Shown: positions 1 through 5,105 of the stretch, in pieces
How the letters are laid out: every line of letters starts with the position of its first letter
How positions within the stretch are numbered: position 1 is the stretch's first letter
Source of the DNA: CAYOLL01 sp964404765 [NCBI: uncultured Gemmatimonadota bacterium]
GTDB taxonomy: Bacteria; 4572-55
Assembly: GCA_964404765.1 (NCBI GenBank)
Contig: CAYOLL010000161.1
Coordinates: forward strand, 6,608 to 13,399
Direction of reading: 5' to 3'
DNA length: 6,792 nt
Made by a program: the position numbers and the translations under genes
Notes under the pieces: generated by a model
What the model saw: only the letters and a program-made list of their open reading frames with translations
What the model was told of the DNA's origin: nothing
Database searches by the model: none

Positions 1-127
1 CAGCCGGTTTTGGCGCTACAGGTGCAGCTCCAGCCGGTTTTGGCGCAACAGCCGTAGGGGCGGCAGGTTTTGCGCCGGGCACCGCCGGTTTTGCCGCTGC
101 AGGGGCGGCTCCAGCCGGTTTTGGCGC
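1..127 (-). repeat. 30-bp tandem repeat coding for APKPAG-type units
   Basis: On the plus strand the 16-mer CAGCCGGTTTTGGCGC occurs exactly at 1-16, 31-46 and 112-127, with degenerate copies at 61-76 and 82-97. Unit starts are therefore spaced 30, 30, 21 and 30 bp, all multiples of three, so the frame of the minus-strand gene is kept. Each unit encodes about ten residues centred on 'APKPAG'. Such in-frame repeats commonly change copy number by slippage or recombination. The array probably continues past the left edge. Confidence 0.85.
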
Positions 128-319
128 AACTCCGGCAGGCGCAGCGCCCGCCGCAGGGGCAACGCCACGTTGCGCAATGCTAACCGTTAGTTTGCCATCC
201 GTCTTTTTAAATACGCTAATGGTTTGACAGCTTGGGCATTTAATCTTTATTCCAACAGGGTTTAGCTTTTCGTCTGGGATTTTAAGTTTTGTCTTACAGA
301 CGGGACATCCAAGTATCAT
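1..319 (-). CDS. MJ0042-type zinc-ribbon protein with Pro/Ala/Lys-rich tail (3' part missing)
   Basis: The gene runs off the left edge, so only the first 106 residues are visible. The start at 319 is well supported: a strong Shine-Dalgarno (AAGGAGGAG, complement of 324-332) lies just upstream, and a promoter lies about 50 bp further. Residues 5-31 form a short zinc ribbon, C5-P-V-C8 and C28-P-S-C31, separated by IPDEKL...GIKIK. This is the pattern of the MJ0042 zinc-finger domain, which is usually found at the N-terminus of bacterial proteins with a variable C-terminal part. From about residue 53 the protein becomes low-complexity, rich in A, P, K and G, with recurring 'APKPAGAAP' units, probably a flexible linker. 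No signal peptide is seen, so a cytoplasmic start is likely. What follows the linker (a membrane segment or another domain) cannot be seen, so function is unknown. The family call is fairly safe from the four cysteines. Confidence 0.85.
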   Translation of the reverse strand, partial: MILGCPVCKTKLKIPDEKLNPVGIKIKCPSCQTISVFKKTDGKLTVSIAQRGVAPAAGAAPAGVAPKPAGAAPAAAKPAVPGAKPAAPTAVAPKPAGAAPVAPKPA

Positions 320-366
320 CTAACTCCTCCTTCAGGAAAACGCAAATGCTCGTATCCAACAGGTTT

Positions 367-395
367 ATTCTACCACAAAAATGCTTGAATGGCAA
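367..395 (-). promoter_or_regulatory. Sigma70-like promoter of the zinc-ribbon gene
   Basis: Read on the minus strand: TTGCCA (395-390), a 17-bp spacer, then TAGAAT (372-367). The bases TGG directly before the -10 give an extended -10 (TGn). Predicted transcription start is near 360, leaving a leader of about 40 nt before the start codon at 319. Spacing and hexamers are close to consensus. This is sequence pattern only. Confidence 0.65.
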
Positions 396-412
396 GAAGA
401 TAATCGCTCAAA

Positions 413-468
413 AATAACAAACTATCTTTAATTAAGTGCCGAGGTTGCATACTGTATGGTTTGTTATT
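413..468. repeat. 10-bp inverted repeat upstream of the minus-strand promoter
   Basis: AATAACAAAC at 413-422 is the exact reverse complement of GTTTGTTATT at 459-468, with 36 bp between. The right half also contains a short palindrome, CATACTGTATG (448-458). The repeat sits 18 bp upstream of the -35 hexamer of the zinc-ribbon gene, so it could be an activator or repressor site. It could also be chance in AT-rich DNA. Confidence 0.4.
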
Positions 469-627
469 CGGAAGTTGAGGTTTCTGGCAAGATTTTTACC
501 GACCGGCCACGCGTAGAAAACTTACCACACGCTTTGGTATTTGTCAAGCGATTTTGCGTGTTTATTCGTAACTTGCCGCGGATAAGTCCGCCAAAGCAGG
601 ACGGTTGGTAATTTCGCCATATTTCTA

Positions 628-656
628 TTGAAAATCGAAATATTTTACGTTAATAT
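628..656 (+). promoter_or_regulatory. Sigma70-like promoter of the lipoprotein operon
   Basis: TTGAAA (628-633), a 17-bp spacer, then TAATAT (651-656). The spacing is optimal and both hexamers are near consensus. Predicted start is near 663, giving a leader of about 80 nt before the ATG at 743. The leader would begin just ahead of the hairpin at 676-690. Confidence 0.6.
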
Positions 657-675
657 GCAGTACCCGGTTGTCCTA

Positions 676-690
676 ACGCTTTGCAAGCGT
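676..690 (+). repeat. Small hairpin in the leader of the lipoprotein operon
   Basis: ACGCTT-TGC-AAGCGT is a perfect 6-bp inverted repeat around a 3-nt centre, located about 20 nt downstream of the predicted -10. It may be an operator or a 5'-end mRNA stem. No T-run follows it, so it is not a terminator. Confidence 0.4.
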
Positions 691-742
691 CGTTTGCCGG
701 TCACCGTTACATAAAGTCGTCGATTTTGAAAGCAATTTAGCC

Positions 743-2299
743 ATGTTTATTCTAAAAAGAATACTTGCCGTCACGCTGATTTTCAGCCTGAGCGGATGCG
801 GCGAATTTGTAAAAACGGAGCGCCGGCTCATCGACCCGGTAACTTTCCGGCAAATGCCCGCCGCCAAACAACAATCGACCCAAAAGGCGTCCCCGTTTCT
901 TAAGGCGCACATGAAAAACGGCTGTCTCTACGTCTTCAATCCCTGGACGGTCGACAGCCTGCAGCAAGCCGTCAGCGGGCCGGCCGTGCTGTTCAATGCC
1001 CGCCGCGATACACTGCAAAAAGGCAATTTTACCGTCGGGATGGATTCGGTAGCGATTTTGGAAACGAATTCGCTCAAAGCGTCCTCGGCCGTGGGCGGTC
1101 TGGTCTTTATGACCGTGATTACCGCCGTTGTTACCGTTGCTTGCGTCACCAATCCCAAGAGTTGCTTTGGCTCGTGCCCCACGTTTTATGTCCCGGCCGG
1201 CGACAGTCTGCAATTGCGCGCCGAAGGCTTTTCGGCCAGCATCGCCCCGTCTCTGGAAGCGACGGATATTGACGCGCTATGGCGGGAAGCCAATGGCGGA
1301 AGCGAGTTTGCCGTGCAGATGAAGAACGAGGCCATGGAAACGCATGTGGTGCAGCATGTCAACCTGTTGGCCGCGCCCAAATCGCCGGGCAGCCGCGTCT
1401 TGGCCGATGTGGACGGGCGTTTCTGGGAAAGCCCGGGGCAGACCCCGCCGTCAGACGCCATCGGAACGGAGGGCGATTGTCTGGAGTTGCTGGCCGCCGC
1501 CGATGGCCGCGAACGCTTCAGCCTGGCCGATTCTACGGATTTGGCGGCTAAGGAAACCGTTGACCTGACGTTTACCGCCGCGCCGGCGGAATCCTGCGGC
1601 CTGCTGATCGGCTGCCGCCAAACACTGCTCTCAACCTATTTGCTGTATCAAACGCTGGCCTACATGGGCACGGAAGCCGGTCATTACCTGGCCCAAATCG
1701 AGCGCGGCGTCATAACCGGCGGCAAAAACTCAGCCTACGCCATGTTGGGCGGCATCGAAGTGCAGTTGGCGGAGGACGGCGGTTGGCGCACAGTGGCCAC
1801 CATTACGGAGCAAGGCCCGTTGGCGACGGATTTCCATCTGATCCCGTTCGGTTTGTTGCCGGAAGGACCCGTGCGCCTCCGGTTAAAGCTAACCAAAGGC
1901 CACTGGCGAATTGATGTCGCGAATCTGGCCGCATTGACCCGCACGGTTGAGCCGATTCGTCTTGCGCCCGAACTCGTTTTAAAAGATGGAGTTGCAGATG
2001 AGAAGGTGCGGGTGGCGTTGAGCGATTCGTTGGAGCCTTTGGTTACGCTGCCCGGCGATGTTTACACGCTGAAATATCGCCTGCCGCCCGGTTCCGACTA
2101 TGAATTGTTTCTGGACAGCCGCGGTTATTATCTGGAATGGATTCGCCAGGCCTGGCTTGCTGAGGAAGACGCTTATTGGTTGGCGCAGATGTTCCTGGAT
2201 CCGGCGGCGGCGCTGCGTCGGTTAGCGCCGGAATTTAAACGGATCGAGCCGGAAATCGAGCACATTTTCTGGAGCAGCCGCTATGCCAAACCGCAATAA
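743..2299 (+). CDS. Conserved uncharacterised lipoprotein, 518 aa
   Basis: The N-terminus is a lipoprotein signal peptide: K5-R6, a hydrophobic stretch, then the lipobox L16-S-G-C19. The mature protein would be lipid-anchored at Cys19; position 20 is G, so there is no Asp+2 inner-membrane retention signal and the outer membrane is plausible. A second hydrophobic stretch lies at about 116-135, followed at once by CFGSCPTFY (141-149) and AEGFSASIAPSLEATDIDAL (160-179). The C-terminus has ELFLDSRGYYLEWIRQAW and ends in an 'EPEIEHIFWSSRY' segment. I recall these blocks from uncharacterised envelope proteins in Bacteroidota-like genomes but cannot name a family or function. The start is set by the signal peptide; the Shine-Dalgarno is weak. 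The last 17 bp overlap the next gene, so the two are probably co-translated. An enzymatic role is not apparent; a structural or surface role is a guess. Confidence 0.8.
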   Translation: MFILKRILAVTLIFSLSGCGEFVKTERRLIDPVTFRQMPAAKQQSTQKASPFLKAHMKNGCLYVFNPWTVDSLQQAVSGPAVLFNARRDTLQKGNFTVGMDSVAILETNSLKASSAVGGLVFMTVITAVVTVACVTNPKSCFGSCPTFYVPAGDSLQLRAEGFSASIAPSLEATDIDALWREANGGSEFAVQMKNEAMETHVVQHVNLLAAPKSPGSRVLADVDGRFWESPGQTPPSDAIGTEGDCLELLAAADGRERFSLADSTDLAAKETVDLTFTAAPAESCGLLIGCRQTLLSTYLLYQTLAYMGTEAGHYLAQIERGVITGGKNSAYAMLGGIEVQLAEDGGWRTVATITEQGPLATDFHLIPFGLLPEGPVRLRLKLTKGHWRIDVANLAALTRTVEPIRLAPELVLKDGVADEKVRVALSDSLEPLVTLPGDVYTLKYRLPPGSDYELFLDSRGYYLEWIRQAWLAEEDAYWLAQMFLDPAAALRRLAPEFKRIEPEIEHIFWSSRYAKPQ

Positions 2300-2849
2300 A
2301 CTTTGCCTGTTACTCGGCCTGATCGCGGTTATCGGCTGCGGTTGCGCCAGCAGCGGCGCGCAATCCTATTGGTTGACCGCCGCCGATTTGCCACAGGATG
2401 CGCATGGCGGCTGGATTACCGTCCGGCACGGTATAGACGCCACCGGGCGGCCGCGGACTTCCGCCGGCGAGTTTATCGCTATCAGCGGCGACTCGCTGTA
2501 TCTGGCGGCGACCCGGCTGGAGGTCATCCCGTTGCGCGATGCTCACAGCGCTCGGCTGGTAAATTACGAACCTAATGCCGGCATGGTCGGCGGCCTGGCG
2601 GCTTTGGGAACAATATCAACGATTTCACACGGTTTCTATTTGATCGTGACGGCGCCGATGTGGATACTGGGCGGCTGCATAACAACCAACATGCGCCAAA
2701 ACGAATCGCTGCTCAATTATCCCAAGCACGGTTGGGCCGAGTTCCTGCCGTTTACCCGCTATCCGCAGGGCCTGCCGCCCGATATGGACCGCGATCTTAT
2801 CCGGGCTCGCCCGCCGCATAAAAAGGCGGACAAATCTAACGAAGGTTGA
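2283..2849 (+). CDS. Small uncharacterised lipoprotein with a hydrophobic hairpin, 188 aa
   Basis: The start lies inside the end of the preceding gene (17-bp overlap) and has a good ribosome site, GGAG at 2271-2274, 8 nt before the ATG, so translational coupling is likely. Residues 1-21 look like a lipoprotein signal: N-R-N-K, a hydrophobic core, then V-I-G-C19; Cys21 is a second candidate. Other visible parts are AGEFIAISGDSLYL (61-74), which reads like two short beta strands; a Gly-rich hydrophobic stretch at about 101-134 that could form one or two membrane passes; and FTRYPQGLPPDMD (157-169) before a basic tail. I know of no function. Its tight coupling to the 518-aa lipoprotein suggests the two products act in one envelope complex. 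The operon call is strong, the function unknown. Confidence 0.8.
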   Translation: MPNRNKLCLLLGLIAVIGCGCASSGAQSYWLTAADLPQDAHGGWITVRHGIDATGRPRTSAGEFIAISGDSLYLAATRLEVIPLRDAHSARLVNYEPNAGMVGGLAALGTISTISHGFYLIVTAPMWILGGCITTNMRQNESLLNYPKHGWAEFLPFTRYPQGLPPDMDRDLIRARPPHKKADKSNEG

Positions 2850-2874
2850 CATTGTATCCCTATGTACATAGCAG
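2846..2874 (+). promoter_or_regulatory. Possible promoter for the toxin-antitoxin remnant
   Basis: A perfect -35 hexamer, TTGACA (2846-2851), overlaps the stop codon of the upstream gene. At a 17-bp spacing the -10 would be TAGCAG (2869-2874), which is poor. The spacer contains the 12-bp perfect palindrome CTATGTACATAG (2860-2871). The inverted repeat at 2878-2910 would lie right at the transcription start, where autoregulatory operators of toxin-antitoxin operons often sit. Weak call. Confidence 0.3.
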
Positions 2875-2877
2875 CAA

Positions 2878-2910
2878 ACCCTAAGGGTTAAGGAGCGAAA
2901 CCCTTAGGGT
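2878..2910 (+). repeat. 12-bp perfect inverted repeat between the lipoprotein operon and the antitoxin gene
   Basis: ACCCTAAGGGTT (2878-2889) and AACCCTTAGGGT (2899-2910) are exact reverse complements around a 9-nt loop. Each arm is itself nearly palindromic (CCC-TAA-GGG and CCC-TTA-GGG), so several folds are possible. It begins 28 bp after the stop of the upstream gene, and a run of seven T's follows at 2930-2936. That run is too far away for a textbook terminator, but the hairpin could still end the operon. Alternatives are a dispersed intergenic repeat or an operator of the toxin-antitoxin genes. Confidence 0.7.
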
Positions 2911-2953
2911 CGTAAGTTAAGCGTGAAGGTTTTTTTGTAGAAAGGAAAAACGT

Positions 2954-3178
2954 ATGTCCACAGTCTCTCCGGCATTTGACATGTCGGTTTTACCGGTTGC
3001 CGTGCGTCAGGAGCTGCACGATTTTTACGACTATTTGACGCACAAATATGCGCTTAAAAAAACACGGAAAGCAAGGCCGAAAAAGCTGCCGGCGGGGTTT
3101 TATCAACCGATTCAAGTAACGCAATATGAGTCTTTCCGGCGCGAGGAGATTTATCACGATGAGATACGTTTTCATTGA
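2954..3178 (+). CDS. Antitoxin of a VapBC-type module (DUF2281-like), 74 aa
   Basis: A short, highly charged protein whose N-terminal part, LPVAVRQELHDFYDYLTHKY (about 13-32), resembles DUF2281-type antitoxins ('LP...RQEL.DF..FL..KY'). The C-terminal part (KLPAGFYQPI...FRREEIYHDE) matches the tail that, in VapB-like antitoxins, wraps around the toxin. The ribosome site AAAGGA (2941-2946) is 7 nt before the ATG. The end overlaps the PIN-domain ORF by 20 bp, the usual antitoxin-toxin coupling. An intact antitoxin beside a shrunken toxin suggests either decay in progress or retention of the antitoxin as a regulator or anti-addiction factor. Family assignment is from memory of the motif and from context, and no search was run. 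Confidence 0.65.
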   Translation: MSTVSPAFDMSVLPVAVRQELHDFYDYLTHKYALKKTRKARPKKLPAGFYQPIQVTQYESFRREEIYHDEIRFH

Positions 3179-3308
3179 TGCCAACATTTGGATTTATGCG
3201 CTGTTGGAATCGCAAGACCCGGCCCAGTTTTTGGAAGATATGGCCCATCGCCAAAAGATTGAACAGCGCCTGGAAATTATCAATCCGTTCTTACAACCAC
3301 ATTTTTAG
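3159..3308 (+). pseudogene. VapC-like PIN-domain toxin with a large internal in-frame deletion
   Basis: The ORF has 49 codons, against about 130-140 for a normal VapC. It starts at 3159, 10 nt after AGGAG (3144-3148), inside the end of the antitoxin gene. Residues 1-21, MRYVFIDANIWIYALLESQDP, are a typical PIN N-terminus with the metal-binding Asp7. Residues 24-44, FLEDMAH...IIEP-like 'LEIINPF', look instead like the C-terminal end of a PIN protein (commonly 'TEDMQHG..I...L.IINPF') with a terminal acidic residue. The middle of the fold, which carries the other metal-binding acids and most of the structure, is missing. The frame is intact across the join, near 3222-3230. It is unlikely to be an active RNase. 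It could be a non-toxic remnant or, less likely, a micro-protein that still binds the antitoxin. Confidence 0.7.
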
Positions 3309-3324
3309 CCTCCATTCACAAAAT

Positions 3325-3405
3325 AACCTTGCGAAGGTTCACGCTGGGGAGCTCAGCGAACCTTTAAAATATTGACTCCGCAACAAGTCTAACCTTCGCA
3401 AGGTT
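3325..3405. repeat. 15-bp perfect inverted repeat with a nested hairpin, upstream of lpd
   Basis: AACCTTGCGAAGGTT (3325-3339) and AACCTTCGCAAGGTT (3391-3405) are exact reverse complements separated by 51 bp. Each arm is also AACCTT-N3-AAGGTT, with reverse-complementary centres GCG and CGC. Inside, AAGGTT (3334-3339) plus CGCTG (3342-3346) can pair with CAGCG (3354-3358) plus AACCTT (3359-3364), giving a hairpin with a 7-nt loop and a 2-nt bulge. The left arm can therefore pair with either of two partners. TTTT follows the right arm, so this could terminate transcription from the toxin-antitoxin side. It looks like a dispersed intergenic repeat. Confidence 0.75.
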
Positions 3406-3460
3406 TTCTGCATCCACTTGAAATTTAGATTGTAACCTTAAACTCTCTGACAATTTACCA

Positions 3461-3470
3461 ACTCCGGAGT
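3461..3470 (+). promoter_or_regulatory. lpd: Ribosome binding site of lpd inside a 10-bp palindrome
   Basis: GGAG (3466-3469) is 6 nt before the lpd ATG and supports that start. It lies within the perfect palindrome ACTCCGGAGT. A palindrome with no loop makes a poor hairpin, but pairing in mRNA dimers or a protein site is conceivable; chance is also likely. Confidence 0.55.
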
Positions 3471-3475
3471 CGATT

Positions 3476-4879
3476 ATGGCCAAAAATTATGATGTCATCA
3501 TTATCGGCGCAGGTCCCGGCGGTTACGAGGCCGCCATTCGCGCCAAGCAACTCAAACTCAACACGGCAGTCGTCGAGCGCAATAAGCTCGGCGGTGTTTG
3601 CCTGAATGTCGGTTGCATCCCCACCAAAGCGCTGCTCAAAAGCGCCGAGCATTATCATTTTATGAAGAACGAAGCCGCCAATTACGGCTTCACATTTGAC
3701 AATCTGCAGGTCGATTTTTCCAAAATCATTAAGCAGAGCCGGAGCGCGGCAGATAAGCTGTCCAAAGGCGTGGAGTTTCTGTTCAAAAAGAACAAGGTGG
3801 ACACGTTTTACGGTTCCGGCAAGTTTGTCGCCAAAAATAAGCTGGCCGTGCTGGATAAAAACGGCGCGGCCATCGAAGAGTTGACCGCGCCGCATATCGT
3901 CATCGCCACCGGCTGCCGGCCGCGCGTCTTTAAAGGCATGGAATTTGATCATCAGCGAATTCTGGACAGCACCGATGCCATGACGCTCAAGGAAATGCCC
4001 AAAAGTCTGGTGGTGATCGGCGCGGGCGCGATCGGCATCGAGTTTGCCTACTTCTACAACACGTTGGGCGTACAGGTCACGGTCATTGAGATGATGGATT
4101 CGATTCTGCCGATTGAAGATAAGGAAATCACCAAAGAGTTGACCCGCATCTTTAAAAAACGCAAAGTGGATATTTTGACCCGTGGCCAGGTCAAGCGCGT
4201 CACCAATACCGGCGATGGTGTGGAAGTACAAGTTGCGACGCCGGATGAGGAAAAGATACTTCGCGCGGATGCTGCCTTAGTGGCAATTGGTGTGCAGCCG
4301 AATACGGAAGACCTGGGCCTGGCCGACGTGGATGTGCGCACGGAAAAAGGCTATATCACGGTCGATCGCAAAACGTATATGACCAGCGCACCTGGGATTT
4401 ATGCCATTGGTGATGTTAACGGCCCGCCCTGGCTGGCTCACGTAGCCGCCCGTGAAGGAACTACTTGTATTGAACGTATAGCCGGACATCATCCGCCGGC
4501 CATTGACTATGACTCGATTCCGGGCTGCACCTACTGTCAGCCGCAAGTGGCCAGCATCGGCTTGACCGAGGACAAAGCCCGCGAAAAAGGCTACGAGCTA
4601 AAAATCGGACGTTGTCCCATCCGCGCCAATGGCAAGTCTGTGGCCATCGGCGAGGTTGACGGTCTGGTTAAGGTCATATTTGACGCGAAATATGGTGAAT
4701 TACTGGGTGCGCACATCATCAGCTCGGAAGCGACCGAAATCCTGGCCGAATTGTGGACCGCCAAAGGGTTGGAAGCTACGCCAGAATCCCTCTTACGCAT
4801 CACCCACGCCCACCCGACGCAGGCTGAAGCCATCAAGGAAGCCGTGGCCGATGCCCTGGGCGAAGCGATCAATATTTGA
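3476..4879 (+). CDS. lpd: Dihydrolipoyl dehydrogenase (E3), 467 aa
   Basis: This FAD enzyme reoxidises dihydrolipoyl groups with NAD+ for the pyruvate and 2-oxoglutarate dehydrogenase complexes, branched-chain 2-oxoacid dehydrogenase or the glycine cleavage system, in the cytoplasm. All key parts are visible. The FAD-binding Rossmann motif GAGPGG is at 11-16. The redox disulphide is GGVC42LNVGC47IPTKALL. The NAD-binding motif is GAGAIGIEFA at 182-191, with Glu205 at the end of the second strand. The second FAD motif is 'GIYAIGDV', and the C-terminal dimerisation domain has the catalytic H446-P-T...E451 in THAHPTQAE. Length is typical (about 460-475). No lipoyl domain is fused at the N-terminus. 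No E1, E2 or glycine-cleavage genes lie beside it, so the partner complex cannot be named. A clear promoter was not found in the repeat-rich upstream spacer. Confidence 0.96.
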   Translation: MAKNYDVIIIGAGPGGYEAAIRAKQLKLNTAVVERNKLGGVCLNVGCIPTKALLKSAEHYHFMKNEAANYGFTFDNLQVDFSKIIKQSRSAADKLSKGVEFLFKKNKVDTFYGSGKFVAKNKLAVLDKNGAAIEELTAPHIVIATGCRPRVFKGMEFDHQRILDSTDAMTLKEMPKSLVVIGAGAIGIEFAYFYNTLGVQVTVIEMMDSILPIEDKEITKELTRIFKKRKVDILTRGQVKRVTNTGDGVEVQVATPDEEKILRADAALVAIGVQPNTEDLGLADVDVRTEKGYITVDRKTYMTSAPGIYAIGDVNGPPWLAHVAAREGTTCIERIAGHHPPAIDYDSIPGCTYCQPQVASIGLTEDKAREKGYELKIGRCPIRANGKSVAIGEVDGLVKVIFDAKYGELLGAHIISSEATEILAELWTAKGLEATPESLLRITHAHPTQAEAIKEAVADALGEAINI

Positions 4880-4942
4880 TTTCTGTGTTTTTATAAAATT
4901 GCATCGCAACATTTGCATTGTGCGCAAGAATCGAAAATCTTT

Positions 4943-5027
4943 ACCGCAAAGTTCGCCAAGTTTAGCGCAAAGTTACGCTGAGTTCTTTTCTGCGTGACTC
5001 AGCGTAAGACTCTGCGAACTTTGCGGT
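4943..5027. repeat. Nested inverted-repeat element between lpd and rsmE
   Basis: Outer arms ACCGCAAAGTTCGC (4943-4956) and GCGAACTTTGCGGT (5014-5027) are perfect reverse complements of 14 bp. Inner arms TTACGCTGAGT (4973-4983) and ACTCAGCGTAA (4997-5007) are perfect over 11 bp around a 13-nt loop. The left side also repeats the word CGCAAAGTT (4946-4954 and 4967-4974 region). Elements built of CGCAAAGTT/CTCAGCG/CTTTGCGG words are, as I recall, frequent intergenic repeats in several bacterial phyla. No T-run follows either end, so termination is possible but not typical. It lies 63 bp after the lpd stop. Confidence 0.75.
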
Positions 5028-5105
5028 TAAAAATTTGCAGTTTGCCGAAAACTTGAGTTTGCAAGTAAGAGCACTTCCGCCTAATCCCCATTCTGTATTC
5101 CATTT

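Larger units (their letters stand above)
320..742. other. Divergent intergenic region, 423 bp, no gene seen
   Basis: This spacer separates the minus-strand zinc-ribbon gene from the plus-strand lipoprotein operon. It contains one sigma70-like promoter for each direction (367-395 minus, 628-656 plus), a 10-bp inverted repeat at 413-468 and a small hairpin at 676-690. Between about 470 and 620 I see no convincing small ORF with a ribosome site, no tRNA-like fold and no further repeat. It is AT-richer than the flanking genes. Confidence 0.7.

Noticed and set aside
1-127. CRISPR-like array because of regular 30-bp spacing
   Set aside because: The units are contiguous in-frame coding repeats without unique spacers, within a protein-coding gene.
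541-569. Possible promoter beginning TTGTCA in the divergent spacer
   Set aside because: No acceptable -10 at 16-18 bp; the site at 628-656 is much better placed.
928-1461. Several minus-strand ORFs of 84-153 codons inside the 518-aa lipoprotein gene
   Set aside because: They are antisense shadows with compositions set by the real gene; no ribosome sites or recognisable motifs.
2878-3405. Inverted repeats flanking the toxin-antitoxin remnant as ends of one transposable element
   Set aside because: The arms of the two elements differ in sequence, no transposase or target duplication is seen, and each element already pairs with itself.
3455-4231. 258-codon antisense ORF opposite lpd
   Set aside because: Long only because of codon bias in lpd; the sense strand encodes an unmistakable complete enzyme.
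5059-5087. Possible promoter TTGCAA-N17-TAATCC before rsmE
   Set aside because: The -10 hexamer matches consensus at too few positions to be called.
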